Source: a virus
Length of the DNA stretch: 23,594 nt
Strand: one strand, 5' to 3'
IMG/VR virus record: IMGVR_UViG_3300021957_000311
Span: 1-23,594 of that record
Numbering within the stretch: position 1 is the first letter of the stretch; each line of letters opens with the position of its first letter. Under the pieces are notes generated by a model that saw only the letters and a program-made list of their open reading frames with translations, was not told the DNA's origin and ran no database searches. Position numbers and translations under genes: made by a program. This document shows positions 1 to 7,908 of the stretch, one piece after another.

Positions 1-761
1 CGATCTTTATTTTTTACTTTTCCATACGTACCTTTGAAAATAACAAAATCTTTACCTTTATGGATAAAATGTTTAGAGTTCTTTTTAATCCAATCTTTGC
101 AAGATTGTTCTGTTCCTACGTGGACTTTAGACTTAGATTCAGCTACACCTTTTTGAAAAACAAAATGAGTTTTCGCACCTTCATCAAGTTCTACTTCTTC
201 GTTTACCTTGATAAAGTTTTTAGATGGCTTGCCACCTTTTTTTACCATATCAATTTTGTATTTGCCTGATTTCAAACCAGCAACACCAGTTTGTTGCCAA
301 GAGTTGTCATTTTGTTTACTAAGGAACGCACCCATTGCATTTGTATCTTTAAATGCCTTTACTTGTACTCTATTAGAAACCATTTTTCCTGGTGCCTTTG
401 GCATATCTTTGTAAACAGATGCAGATGCTTCTTCAAGTTCTACTTCTACAGATTCTTTAACCATACTAGTCATAGACGCCGCCATGTCACCCAATGCCAA
501 AGAGATATTTCCATTACGGTTATATAGAAAGAACTTACCGCCCTTACCATCTTCTCTTTTCATTGTGATCTTGCCAACTTTAGCTTTCCCTACAATGTTT
601 TTAGTACCCACAACAAAAGTAACTTTGTTGCCTTTTTTGATACCAGAGTCAAAACCAATAGTCAGCTTATCACCTTTTTTGGTTTTATCCCACGTCTTTT
701 GATCCATTACGGCTTCGCCAAGAAGTAGGCTTTCTCTCATTTGTTGGAAAGTCTTTTTCAT
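1..761 (-). CDS. Putative head-interior/prohead-core protein, partial (runs off left edge)
   Basis: This reading frame is open from an ATG at 761 to the window edge, about 253 codons with no stop, so the C-terminus is missing. The ATG overlaps the stop of the preceding gene as ATGA, and AGAGAGAC lies just upstream. The product is Lys-rich with acidic linkers and contains L-x-E sites followed by A or G: LGE|A (residues 14-17), LEE|A (109-112) and LDE|G (192-195). T4-type prohead protease (gp21) cuts after L/I-x-E, so these linkers could be cleavage sites. A small module around residues 130-170 ends in K-Q-N-D-N-S-W. Position downstream of the portal gene matches the T4 67/68/21/22 region. The core role is inferred from position and motifs; no enzymatic domain is recognised. 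Being partial, it could also be a longer virion protein. Confidence 0.8.
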   Translation of the reverse strand, partial: MKKTFQQMRESLLLGEAVMDQKTWDKTKKGDKLTIGFDSGIKKGNKVTFVVGTKNIVGKAKVGKITMKREDGKGGKFFLYNRNGNISLALGDMAASMTSMVKESVEVELEEASASVYKDMPKAPGKMVSNRVQVKAFKDTNAMGAFLSKQNDNSWQQTGVAGLKSGKYKIDMVKKGGKPSKNFIKVNEEVELDEGAKTHFVFQKGVAESKSKVHVGTEQSCKDWIKKNSKHFIHKGKDFVIFKGTYGKVKNKD

Positions 762-1534
762 TTTTTGTCTCTCTGATTTTCTAATTCTCTTCTTGTAGGA
801 ACTTCTCTTCCAACTTTGACAGCATCGTTTCTAGCTTTAGCGATTTCTTTGTTTGCATTAGCATGTTGAACTGCTCTCTTTGTAGATTTCGCGTATGGGT
901 TATAGTCTTTTCTTTCTACAGCCTTTTCTTCAAGTCTATTCGCAATAGCTTGATCTGCTTGTTCTCGCATCTTTGATTTACCCATTGCTTTGCCATCTTT
1001 GCCAAAAACCATATCCACACCTAATTTATCAGCCTTTGCCGTAGCTTTTAATTTAGCTATGTTGATACCCTTTTCAGATTTCTTTACTAGAGCTTCTTGG
1101 TCTTTAATCAACTTCATCGCGGATTCTTTGTCGGCTTTACCAAGATTATTAAATGCTGGTACTTTGGTAAGGGCGTAGTAAGCTTTTAAACCTTCACTAG
1201 CACGAGCATTTTTACCGACTTTCTTTTGAATGTAGCTTTTGAGTGTTGAAATAGATAATTCCTGTAGGTCTTCTGCTTCATCAAGTTCGACAGATTCGTC
1301 AAAAGAAGGTCCGATGTATTCCATCGCATCGTCATATGCAGTGTCGTAAGCCGCATCACCTTTTTGATCAGCGATACGTTGAGAATCTCCAACACCAGTT
1401 ATTTCACCAGTGAATTGATGATCAAGAGCCACTGGATGTGGCATAGTCTCGTATGAATGCATATCTTTAAAAGCACGTTCTTCTTCTGGTTTTGGTTGGG
1501 CAACCTCGCCTAACATTTCTTTAAAGGACTTCAT
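758..1534 (-). CDS. Putative head-interior/prohead-core protein (258 aa)
   Basis: Complete 258-aa gene with AGGAGA a few bases before its ATG. It follows the portal gene and runs by ATGA overlap into the next gene. The N-terminus (MKSFKEMLGEV) and the P-H-P-V-A-L-D-H stretch (32-39) resemble proteins I associate with the post-portal position in marine T4-like phages; that is recollection, not a search. It carries L-x-E sites LGE|V (8-11), LDE|A (84-87) and LQE|L (90-93), the same linker style as the next gene. Residues 94-260 are basic and probably helical, starting with S-T-L-K-S-Y-I, a module that recurs in large marine phage proteins. A scaffold/core or packaged head protein is the best guess. 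No catalytic Ser/His protease motif is visible, so it is not obviously gp21. Confidence 0.82.
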   Translation of the reverse strand: MKSFKEMLGEVAQPKPEEERAFKDMHSYETMPHPVALDHQFTGEITGVGDSQRIADQKGDAAYDTAYDDAMEYIGPSFDESVELDEAEDLQELSISTLKSYIQKKVGKNARASEGLKAYYALTKVPAFNNLGKADKESAMKLIKDQEALVKKSEKGINIAKLKATAKADKLGVDMVFGKDGKAMGKSKMREQADQAIANRLEEKAVERKDYNPYAKSTKRAVQHANANKEIAKARNDAVKVGREVPTRRELENQRDKK

Positions 1535-1559
1535 AGCCGTTCTCCTAATTCTTTATTAT

Positions 1560-1567
1560 TATTTATG
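1560..1567 (-). promoter_or_regulatory. Possible T4-type late promoter, one mismatch (CATAAATA)
   Basis: The minus strand reads CATAAATA, one base off the T4 late consensus TATAAATA, about 26 bases before the ATG at 1534 in the gap after the portal gene. It may give extra late transcription of the two head-core genes. Confidence 0.4.
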
Positions 1568-1591
1568 CTAATTTAGCACTCGTATTATTTT

Positions 1592-3178
1592 TTATTCTTG
1601 CTCATCGTCTTGAGGTGGTTTTTCTTGCTTAGATGGTGCTTCTTGTTGAGGTGCAAAGTCATCTTGCTCATCACCATCTTCATCTGGCGCATCTCTAGCC
1701 TCTTGTTCGATTTGCTGTTTCATTTCTTTCATTTCTTCGTCTGACATGCGAAGAACGTTACGTAGCACCCATTCTCTTGAATAGTATGTACCAACATGTT
1801 CTTCAACTTCACGCAAAGTAGTAAGTCTTTCTCTTGCGATTTCAGCTTCTTTCAACTCAGTAAAGTAGTTGTCTTGTACAAAGTCATAACGAATAGTATT
1901 CTTAATTTCTGCAAATTCTTCTGGTGTCATGATACCTTTGAGTACCATTTGCTTTTCAAGAACTTGTGTAAATAAAGATGAGAAACGTGATCTAAGACGT
2001 TTAACAAATTTACTAAACTTCAATTCGTCACGAGTAATTTCAGAAACACGTCCAAATGAAGCCATAGTCTCAGGCTCAAGTCTTGACAACGGAACCTTAA
2101 GAGATTTATATAACTTACGTTGGAAGTATAGCATATTCTCATCTGAACTCAATGCTTGTGCATTACCACCTGGCATTGTATCAACTTCAGTCGATCTCTC
2201 ACCACCACGTCGTGGGAACCAAAAGTCTTCAGTCATAGTCATCATTTTACGAGCATCACTAATTTCACCTGTAGAAGAGTCGTATTGCAACTTATTCTTG
2301 TGGCGAGTCATCATATCTCTTAGATACTGCTCAGCTTTCGATTTAGGTAGGTTGCCAACGTCAATATAGAAGATTCGTCTCTCAGGAGCGCGTGTAAGTG
2401 TATAAATGACTGTCGCATCTTCAAGCATCCTTAATTGGTTAAGAGGTTTGATTGATGGGTGTAAATAGGACAACACTAAAGAGTTGTTTTCTGTCATAAC
2501 ACCTGACGTCACTCTAGCAATAGAGTCTTTAGCAATCTTGAAACCTTGTGTCCCACCTTGCGATCCTGTATTATGTTGGGCAAAGCCACTTTCTGAATAC
2601 ATGTAGTATTCATTCTTTATTTTTTTAACAGGGACGCCACTGTGTGGGTCTTTTTCTTTTTTGTCAACTTCACGAATAAGCTTGAGTTTACGTGGATCAA
2701 CGTAGCGTAGCTCACGGATACCGTCTTTCAAGTTTTCGTTGTCGATAATTACGTGGTAGTTAATTCTACCGTCTACATAAAACTTACTAAAAGTTTCGTA
2801 TGCATTGTTACTGAAGTCAAAAAGAGAAAGTATGTTCTCAAACTCTTCGACTACTTTATTCTTTACCTTATCAGGCATATTGGTATCGTCAAGAATTACC
2901 TCAACAACCTTTTCATCAGTGTCAACACTGATTGCTTCATTGATAATTTCATCAACAGCTTGGGATATTTCTGGTTGTTGCGCCAGACCCCTATATTTTG
3001 TAACTAATTCTGATTCTGTCTTAGCAGAACCTTCCATATCCAAAAGAGTGCTGTAAAAGCCACCCATTGCATTACCAACAGTAATAGCACCGTCATCATT
3101 AGACGGTTCAGCAAATGAGGAAGGAACAAACCCCTCCTCATCGCTTTCTCTTTTGATGTCAAAACCAAAAATCTTCAT
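1592..3178 (-). CDS. 20: Portal vertex protein (T4 gp20-like)
   Basis: At 528 aa it is close to T4 gp20 (about 524 aa). The protein forms the dodecameric ring at the unique head vertex through which DNA is pumped and to which the tail joins. Family-type features include an N-terminal K-I-F-G-F start, a G-N-A-M-G-G-F-Y segment (about 35-42), a Y-R-x-L-A-x-x-P-E-I-x-x-A-V-D-x-I-x-N-E-A stretch (about 63-82) and the clip/stem region with D-P-R-K-L (about 161-165). The C-terminus is a long acidic, Gln-rich tail. It sits between the tail tube and head-core genes, as in T4 19-20-67. The ATG at 3178 has only a weak ribosome site (AGAAAGTGATG). The assignment rests on order, length and sequence pattern together. 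Confidence 0.95.
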   Translation of the reverse strand: MKIFGFDIKRESDEEGFVPSSFAEPSNDDGAITVGNAMGGFYSTLLDMEGSAKTESELVTKYRGLAQQPEISQAVDEIINEAISVDTDEKVVEVILDDTNMPDKVKNKVVEEFENILSLFDFSNNAYETFSKFYVDGRINYHVIIDNENLKDGIRELRYVDPRKLKLIREVDKKEKDPHSGVPVKKIKNEYYMYSESGFAQHNTGSQGGTQGFKIAKDSIARVTSGVMTENNSLVLSYLHPSIKPLNQLRMLEDATVIYTLTRAPERRIFYIDVGNLPKSKAEQYLRDMMTRHKNKLQYDSSTGEISDARKMMTMTEDFWFPRRGGERSTEVDTMPGGNAQALSSDENMLYFQRKLYKSLKVPLSRLEPETMASFGRVSEITRDELKFSKFVKRLRSRFSSLFTQVLEKQMVLKGIMTPEEFAEIKNTIRYDFVQDNYFTELKEAEIARERLTTLREVEEHVGTYYSREWVLRNVLRMSDEEMKEMKQQIEQEARDAPDEDGDEQDDFAPQQEAPSKQEKPPQDDEQE

Positions 3179-3201
3179 ATCATCACTTTCTCATTATAAA
3201 A

Positions 3202-3735
3202 TTATGTAGTCGGTACGCCAGTATTACCCTCAACACGCCATAAGTCGTATTGGAATGTAACACCAAATTCTTCAATCGCATCAGTCTGTGACCAATCCAT
3301 CTGAATACCATCAATATTGATGGGGAACATTCCTTCAAAAATGTACGTTCTCAAAATAGAGCCATCTTTACTAAACTGAGTAATTTGGCCTGTAGATTTG
3401 TAGTCTTGTGGCAAGGCTCTTGAATTAGAGTCATGCGAGTTTATTGCGTTTGACCAAGCTTCCATTGCGTTACGGATAGCAAAGTCTTCGTCGTTGATTA
3501 CGGTTACAGTCCAATCTGCGAATGTTCTATCACCAGCATACTTGACCTGACGACCAAAGTATGGAACCGTAAATTGTCCTAGAGTTGACTCTGGAATACC
3601 AGCAGCACGTAACATGAACGGTACTTTAATGTCAGCCTCTGGGGCAATTGGGTTAGTGATTTGACATTGGAACAAAGTTGGACGCGCACCGCCACCGACT
3701 AGCTCTGATTTGAACTGGTTGATATTAAATGCCAT
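3202..3735 (-). CDS. 19: Tail tube protein (T4 gp19-like)
   Basis: At 177 aa it is near the T4 gp19 length (about 163 aa). Hexameric rings of this protein stack to form the inner tube of the contractile tail. The N-terminal F-x-S-x-x-x-G-G-G-A-R-P-x-L-F-Q and the central A-G-D-R-T-F-A-D-W-T-V-T-V-I-N-D (about 93-108) match the gp19 pattern closely. The ATG at 3735 is preceded by AAAAGGAGAAAA, a strong ribosome site that fits a very abundant protein. It lies directly after the sheath gene with a 33-base gap, as in T4. Confidence 0.96.
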   Translation of the reverse strand: MAFNINQFKSELVGGGARPTLFQCQITNPIAPEADIKVPFMLRAAGIPESTLGQFTVPYFGRQVKYAGDRTFADWTVTVINDEDFAIRNAMEAWSNAINSHDSNSRALPQDYKSTGQITQFSKDGSILRTYIFEGMFPINIDGIQMDWSQTDAIEEFGVTFQYDLWRVEGNTGVPTT

Positions 3736-3768
3736 GTCTATTTTCTCCTTTTATCTATTCTTATTTAG

Positions 3769-5766
3769 TTACGATATCTGACCAACAATTTCATCAAACT
3801 CAATACCACTGCGTGTTGCTACGAATGTCAATTCAATGACGTTAATAGAACGTGCTGGTTTGATAAAGATGCTTGCACGGAATTTATTTTGGTCAACAAC
3901 CTCAGGAGTATTAACTGTAGAGTCTGAAATAACTCTATAATCAATAATACCACGTCTGCCTTGAATATCACGTAAGAACGGATCAACAATGTTTTTAAAC
4001 TGTGTTTGAGTAAAATCATCGTTAAGTTCAAACAAGAAGCTTTCAGCCGCTGTAGCGATTGCTTTTTCAACTGCGATAAACAGCCTACGTACATTGAGAC
4101 GATCAAACGCTGATGGTAGTCCAAGTCCAGTTTTGTCACCGAATAGTACGATGCCTTGACCAGTTTGTGACATAACAGGGTTCACATCTGAACCGTAAAG
4201 TACATCTCTCATTGGTTTGCTTGGGTTAAACGCTAGTTTGATAACATTCTTGATAACGCCTTTTCTGAAACCAGCAGGAGATTCCCATGGCTCAACTCTA
4301 GCGGCAAGACCTGCCATATCACCATTTAATGGTGTCCAACGATATACGTCGTTATATTTGTCATAGCGGTATTTGTACCCACTATCCATGAATGAGTAAG
4401 ATGAGTTCTGAACTTTATTACGATATGCAAGAACATTAGTAAGTTTTGAGTTCATTTTAAGTTCATCTACAACAGCTTCTTTCGATGGTGATAAGAAAGC
4501 CACACAATCTTTTCTTGTTTCGCAGATGTTTGAAACAATGTAGTTTGCTCTAGTACCCGCATCATCGCCTTTGCCTTGTAGGACGAAAGAAATGTCAATC
4601 TCGTTAGAGTTTTTCAAAGTATCTAGTGCGAAACCAATGTGAGCTAATGTTGCTTTAGTTTCAGTCTTAGCGTCTGTTCCACCAACCATTGTTTCGTAAC
4701 GTGAAATTGCTGTTGTAGCTGTACCAATCACGGCTGTATAACTTTGAGTAACATTTTCACCAGTATCTGGGTCTGCTACAGTAGCTTTATTTGCAATTTT
4801 AACCCATTCTGAGAAACCATCAATTACTGTTGGGTAGTAGTTTGAAGCACCTTGTGCATTTGTGGAACCTTCAGTAACAGATAAGTTTTCAAACTTTTCT
4901 AGCATAAATCCTGGAGTACCAGAAATGTCTCCAGTTGCATCAATAACTGCTACGTGAATGTTGCCTGTGTCTGGTTTTCTTCCGAAATTAGAATTGTGTT
5001 GCCACTTTCTTTTGAATGAAAGCAAGTTAAGGTCAGTTTCCGCTAACGTATATCTGTTAGTAAAACTAATAGTATAGTCGTAACCTATTGTTTCTGTAAC
5101 CGCTGTGTTACCTGTACCAGTTGTTTCTGTGAGTGCTGTTTCTGCAAAGGCAGAAACTTGTAGCTCTTGATAACCAATAGATTCGTTACCAACTACTAAA
5201 ACATCACCACTAGAAAGTTCGCTAATTCTATCAGCTACTTCTAGTTCAAACTCCACAGAGGTAGAATTGAATGATATTGTTTGATCTAGTTGAGAATTTG
5301 CAACTTGATTGGTAGGTATATCACCTTTTGCGAATACGTCATTTTCGTATCCAGTTGATGTAACCCATGCTACTTGTAATGCGTTGCCCAATGCGCCTTG
5401 ATATTTAGCTTCAAAAGCACCGTATACGCTATTATCTGTTGTGATGATAGCGCCATTCACTGTTTCTTCGGTAATATCTATTGTTGTGCTATTAGCAGTT
5501 TCGGAACCATCGTCGGCACGAACTACATATAATGCGTTGGAATATGATAGAAAATCAGCCGCTACGAAAAAAGTTTCATAGTTGCCTGAGTTAGGAGCGC
5601 CAAATCGGTCTACGAGTTGGTTCTCTGATGAAAGTAGTATCGGTTCGTTGGTCGGACCCCATCTAAACACACCTGCCATAGCGGCTGGTGGCGTAGCGAT
5701 GGCTGGTACTGCCTGTGAAGCGTCAACTTCTCTTACGATGACTGAAGGACTTACGGAAAAAGCCAT
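3769..5766 (-). CDS. 18: Contractile tail sheath protein (T4 gp18-like)
   Basis: At 665 aa it is close to T4 gp18 (659 aa). It forms the sheath that contracts during infection. The N-terminus has the family pattern P-S-V-I-V-R-E-V, then A-A-M-A-G-V-F-R-W-G-P (about 28-38), L-V-D-R-F-G-x-P-N and F-L-S-Y-x-N-x-L-x-V-V-R-A. The C-terminal domain ends with A-R-S-I-N-V-I-E-L-T-F-V-A-T and F-D-E-I-V-G. The middle (about 140-330) is less conserved, as expected for the exposed domains. The ATG at 5766 has AAAGGAGAAAAA upstream, and an exact late promoter lies 63 bases further upstream, the usual high-expression arrangement for the sheath. Confidence 0.97.
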   Translation of the reverse strand: MAFSVSPSVIVREVDASQAVPAIATPPAAMAGVFRWGPTNEPILLSSENQLVDRFGAPNSGNYETFFVAADFLSYSNALYVVRADDGSETANSTTIDITEETVNGAIITTDNSVYGAFEAKYQGALGNALQVAWVTSTGYENDVFAKGDIPTNQVANSQLDQTISFNSTSVEFELEVADRISELSSGDVLVVGNESIGYQELQVSAFAETALTETTGTGNTAVTETIGYDYTISFTNRYTLAETDLNLLSFKRKWQHNSNFGRKPDTGNIHVAVIDATGDISGTPGFMLEKFENLSVTEGSTNAQGASNYYPTVIDGFSEWVKIANKATVADPDTGENVTQSYTAVIGTATTAISRYETMVGGTDAKTETKATLAHIGFALDTLKNSNEIDISFVLQGKGDDAGTRANYIVSNICETRKDCVAFLSPSKEAVVDELKMNSKLTNVLAYRNKVQNSSYSFMDSGYKYRYDKYNDVYRWTPLNGDMAGLAARVEPWESPAGFRKGVIKNVIKLAFNPSKPMRDVLYGSDVNPVMSQTGQGIVLFGDKTGLGLPSAFDRLNVRRLFIAVEKAIATAAESFLFELNDDFTQTQFKNIVDPFLRDIQGRRGIIDYRVISDSTVNTPEVVDQNKFRASIFIKPARSINVIELTFVATRSGIEFDEIVGQIS

Positions 5767-5828
5767 ATTTTTCTCCTTTATGTATTGAAAACGTCGTTGA
5801 TCTTAGTTTTGTTTATTCTGTCTGTTTC

Positions 5829-5836
5829 TATTTATA
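5829..5836 (-). promoter_or_regulatory. T4-type late promoter (TATAAATA) for the sheath gene
   Basis: An exact TATAAATA on the minus strand lies in the 82-base gap between the terminase stop (5849) and sheath start (5766). In T4 this motif is read by the gp55/gp33 sigma complex late in infection. The leader would be roughly 50 bases. It would raise expression of sheath and tube relative to terminase. Confidence 0.75.
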
Positions 5837-5848
5837 CAAAAGAACATC

Positions 5849-7465
5849 TTAATATAATGCCCAACCTTGTCGCTCATCATCTTGCCAAACCACGTCTTCA
5901 TCATCTGAACCATCATCTATAAACCCAAAAGGTAACATTTCTTGCTCTACTTGTTCTTCCGTCTTTTCTCTTAGTTTCATAAGGGTATTAATATCTGTTA
6001 AATCCTTAAAATACATTTGATCACTTAACCAAGCAAATATGACCAAATTCATTACCAAATCATCATGCGAACCCGATTCTGCTTCATAAGAGACGCCTTT
6101 CTTTGAGAACCTTGAAAGTTCTTGAATCGTTTCGAAATCTTGTAATATTAATTGATTTTGTTCAACTAACATCTTTAAGATAGAACACCCAACAGCTTTC
6201 ACGCTCTTAGTCGTTCGTATTCCACTATCTACATTCTTACCAAAACCTGCGGATATGCGTTTTCCTTGCCTACCAGCACTTTCAGTCGAAAGTAAATTTT
6301 CATAACCATAGTCCATAAGCAATGTATCAGAGACTTGTTCTCCAATATCATTAATTTCAATTAGAACTGCTGATTCGTTATAAAGTTTTCCCATTCTATA
6401 GATAACTGCCGAAAAGTCAATAGGCGTTACCATATTATCTCTGTAAGTACAAACTTGCTTATAAGGCATAGATGTAATATCGATTATACTGAATGTTGAA
6501 TAATCAAGCCCCTTACCACGAGAAACATCACACGTCATAGCATACGTATGATCCTCAATAGGTGCTTCGTATTGGCATATGTTGTTTTGTTCAACTATAG
6601 GGCGAGATGGTGCTAATTCTTTTAATTTGGCACTGTCGATAAGCGTACCAGAACTACCTAAGAATTGACAACAATATTCTTGATTAAATTTCTCTTGGTC
6701 GAAGTCTAAAGCTTCTAAGGTTTCATTCTTCCAAGACTCGTCACGACCTGGGACGTCATCCCACATAACCTTAACGAACTCGTAACCGTTAGTGCCTTCT
6801 TCAGCACCCTTACAAGTCTTCCAGAAGTGGTTAAGACCATTAGGTGTAGAAGTCATTAATAGCTTTGTACTCTCACCAGATGAAATTGTAGGATAAACTG
6901 ATGCGAAGAATTCATCATAACCTTCAATGAATGCAACCTCATCAAGGTATAGAAAGTTAATAGATTTACCACGAATAGCAGAAGATGATGTTGTACCAGC
7001 AAGAATTTTACAACCATTCTCAAGTTCAATGTTACCCTTGTTCCATTCACTAACGCCTTGTTGTAGCCATCTAGGGAGCGCCTCATAAGCCAACTTAACC
7101 CTAGCCAAAACTTCACGAGAAGCATCACCCTTGTTTGCAAGGATAGCAACTGTTTTAAATTCGTTGAACAATACGTAGTGTAATATGACAGCCGCCGCAG
7201 TTGTGGTTTTGCCAGACTGTCGTGCAGTTAATACAGCAACACGTCTGCTATCAGAAATCTTTTGCACAATTTCTTTTTGATAACCATACATTTCAAAGGG
7301 TACTAATCCCCTATCAACGTGAATAATTTTAATGTAGGTCTTAGAAAAGTATATAGGGTCGTTAGCACACTTCATAAACTCTTTAAGAAGTTCTGGTGTC
7401 CACTCTACGTCCTCTGATACTTTCTTGAGATGTACATTACCTAGATAACCATCACCCATTCTCAT
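5849..7465 (-). CDS. 17: Terminase large subunit (T4 gp17-like)
   Basis: This is the ATP-driven DNA packaging motor and headful nuclease. The ATPase domain shows Walker A T-A-R-Q-S-G-K-T-T (80-88), Walker B F-L-Y-L-D-E (171-176) and the coupling motif T-S-T-P-N-G (205-210). The RNase H-like nuclease domain has candidate metal ligands D313 (T-C-D-V-S-R-G), E370 (L-I-E-I-N-D) and D468/D469 (S-H-D-D-L-V-M-N-L). At 538 aa it is shorter than T4 gp17 (about 610 aa) but both domains are complete, and the tail is acidic. It overlaps the small terminase gene by 14 bases. A second in-frame ATG at 7459 is an alternative start. Confidence 0.97.
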   Translation of the reverse strand: MRMGDGYLGNVHLKKVSEDVEWTPELLKEFMKCANDPIYFSKTYIKIIHVDRGLVPFEMYGYQKEIVQKISDSRRVAVLTARQSGKTTTAAAVILHYVLFNEFKTVAILANKGDASREVLARVKLAYEALPRWLQQGVSEWNKGNIELENGCKILAGTTSSSAIRGKSINFLYLDEVAFIEGYDEFFASVYPTISSGESTKLLMTSTPNGLNHFWKTCKGAEEGTNGYEFVKVMWDDVPGRDESWKNETLEALDFDQEKFNQEYCCQFLGSSGTLIDSAKLKELAPSRPIVEQNNICQYEAPIEDHTYAMTCDVSRGKGLDYSTFSIIDITSMPYKQVCTYRDNMVTPIDFSAVIYRMGKLYNESAVLIEINDIGEQVSDTLLMDYGYENLLSTESAGRQGKRISAGFGKNVDSGIRTTKSVKAVGCSILKMLVEQNQLILQDFETIQELSRFSKKGVSYEAESGSHDDLVMNLVIFAWLSDQMYFKDLTDINTLMKLREKTEEQVEQEMLPFGFIDDGSDDEDVVWQDDERQGWALY

Positions 7466-7907
7466 TCTCTTTCAACATTTTCAACAAATCGGCAGTAGAA
7501 ACAATCAAGTTATTATTAGTAACATTTGTTTGGGCATTTTCTTTAGGTCCCATGATTTCTTCTTTTGCGAATTTCTTTTTAGTAGATATGTCTGCATAAT
7601 CTTTGTTAGCATCTAATAAAGTTTTCATTAAAGTTGACACAACCTCAAAGCCTCTTGCAGACTCAGATTGTTTAGCTATCTCTAGCATCTCTCTTACTGC
7701 TTCATTACCTAGATCAATAACACCTTCAATATTCTCACGTACTTTGGTAAGATCATTAAGGTTTTCTTCATCAACAGGGTCTGGGTGGTATTCAACCACA
7801 GTAGATTCTTCTTTAACTTCAACGGGAAGAACTTCTTGTTCTAATTCTTCTTCCCTAATCTCTGCCAAAGGTCTAAGACCAAGGTTCTCAGCTATCTTAT
7901 CATTCAT
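7452..7907 (-). CDS. 16: Terminase small subunit (T4 gp16-like)
   Basis: At 151 aa it is near the T4 gp16 length (164 aa). The small terminase binds the DNA end or cutting site and regulates the large subunit. The N-terminal third is acidic. The central helical pair, from L-T-K-V-R-E-N-I through A-K-Q-S-E-S-A-R-G-F-E-V-V to A-N-K-D-Y-A-D, is the characteristic gp16 core that oligomerises as a coiled coil. The C-terminus ends S-T-A-D-L-L-K-M-L-K. The frame also opens at a GTG (7916); I chose the ATG at 7907 because it starts one base after the gp15 stop and gives the usual N-terminus. It lies between gp15 and gp17 exactly as in T4. Confidence 0.9.
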   Translation of the reverse strand: MNDKIAENLGLRPLAEIREEELEQEVLPVEVKEESTVVEYHPDPVDEENLNDLTKVRENIEGVIDLGNEAVREMLEIAKQSESARGFEVVSTLMKTLLDANKDYADISTKKKFAKEEIMGPKENAQTNVTNNNLIVSTADLLKMLKENENG

Positions 7908-7908
7908 A

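Noticed and set aside
60-702. Four overlapping short plus-strand open frames at the left edge
   Set aside because: They are antisense shadows of the continuous minus-strand frame open from 761 to the edge, which has a start overlapping the previous gene and sensible protein composition.
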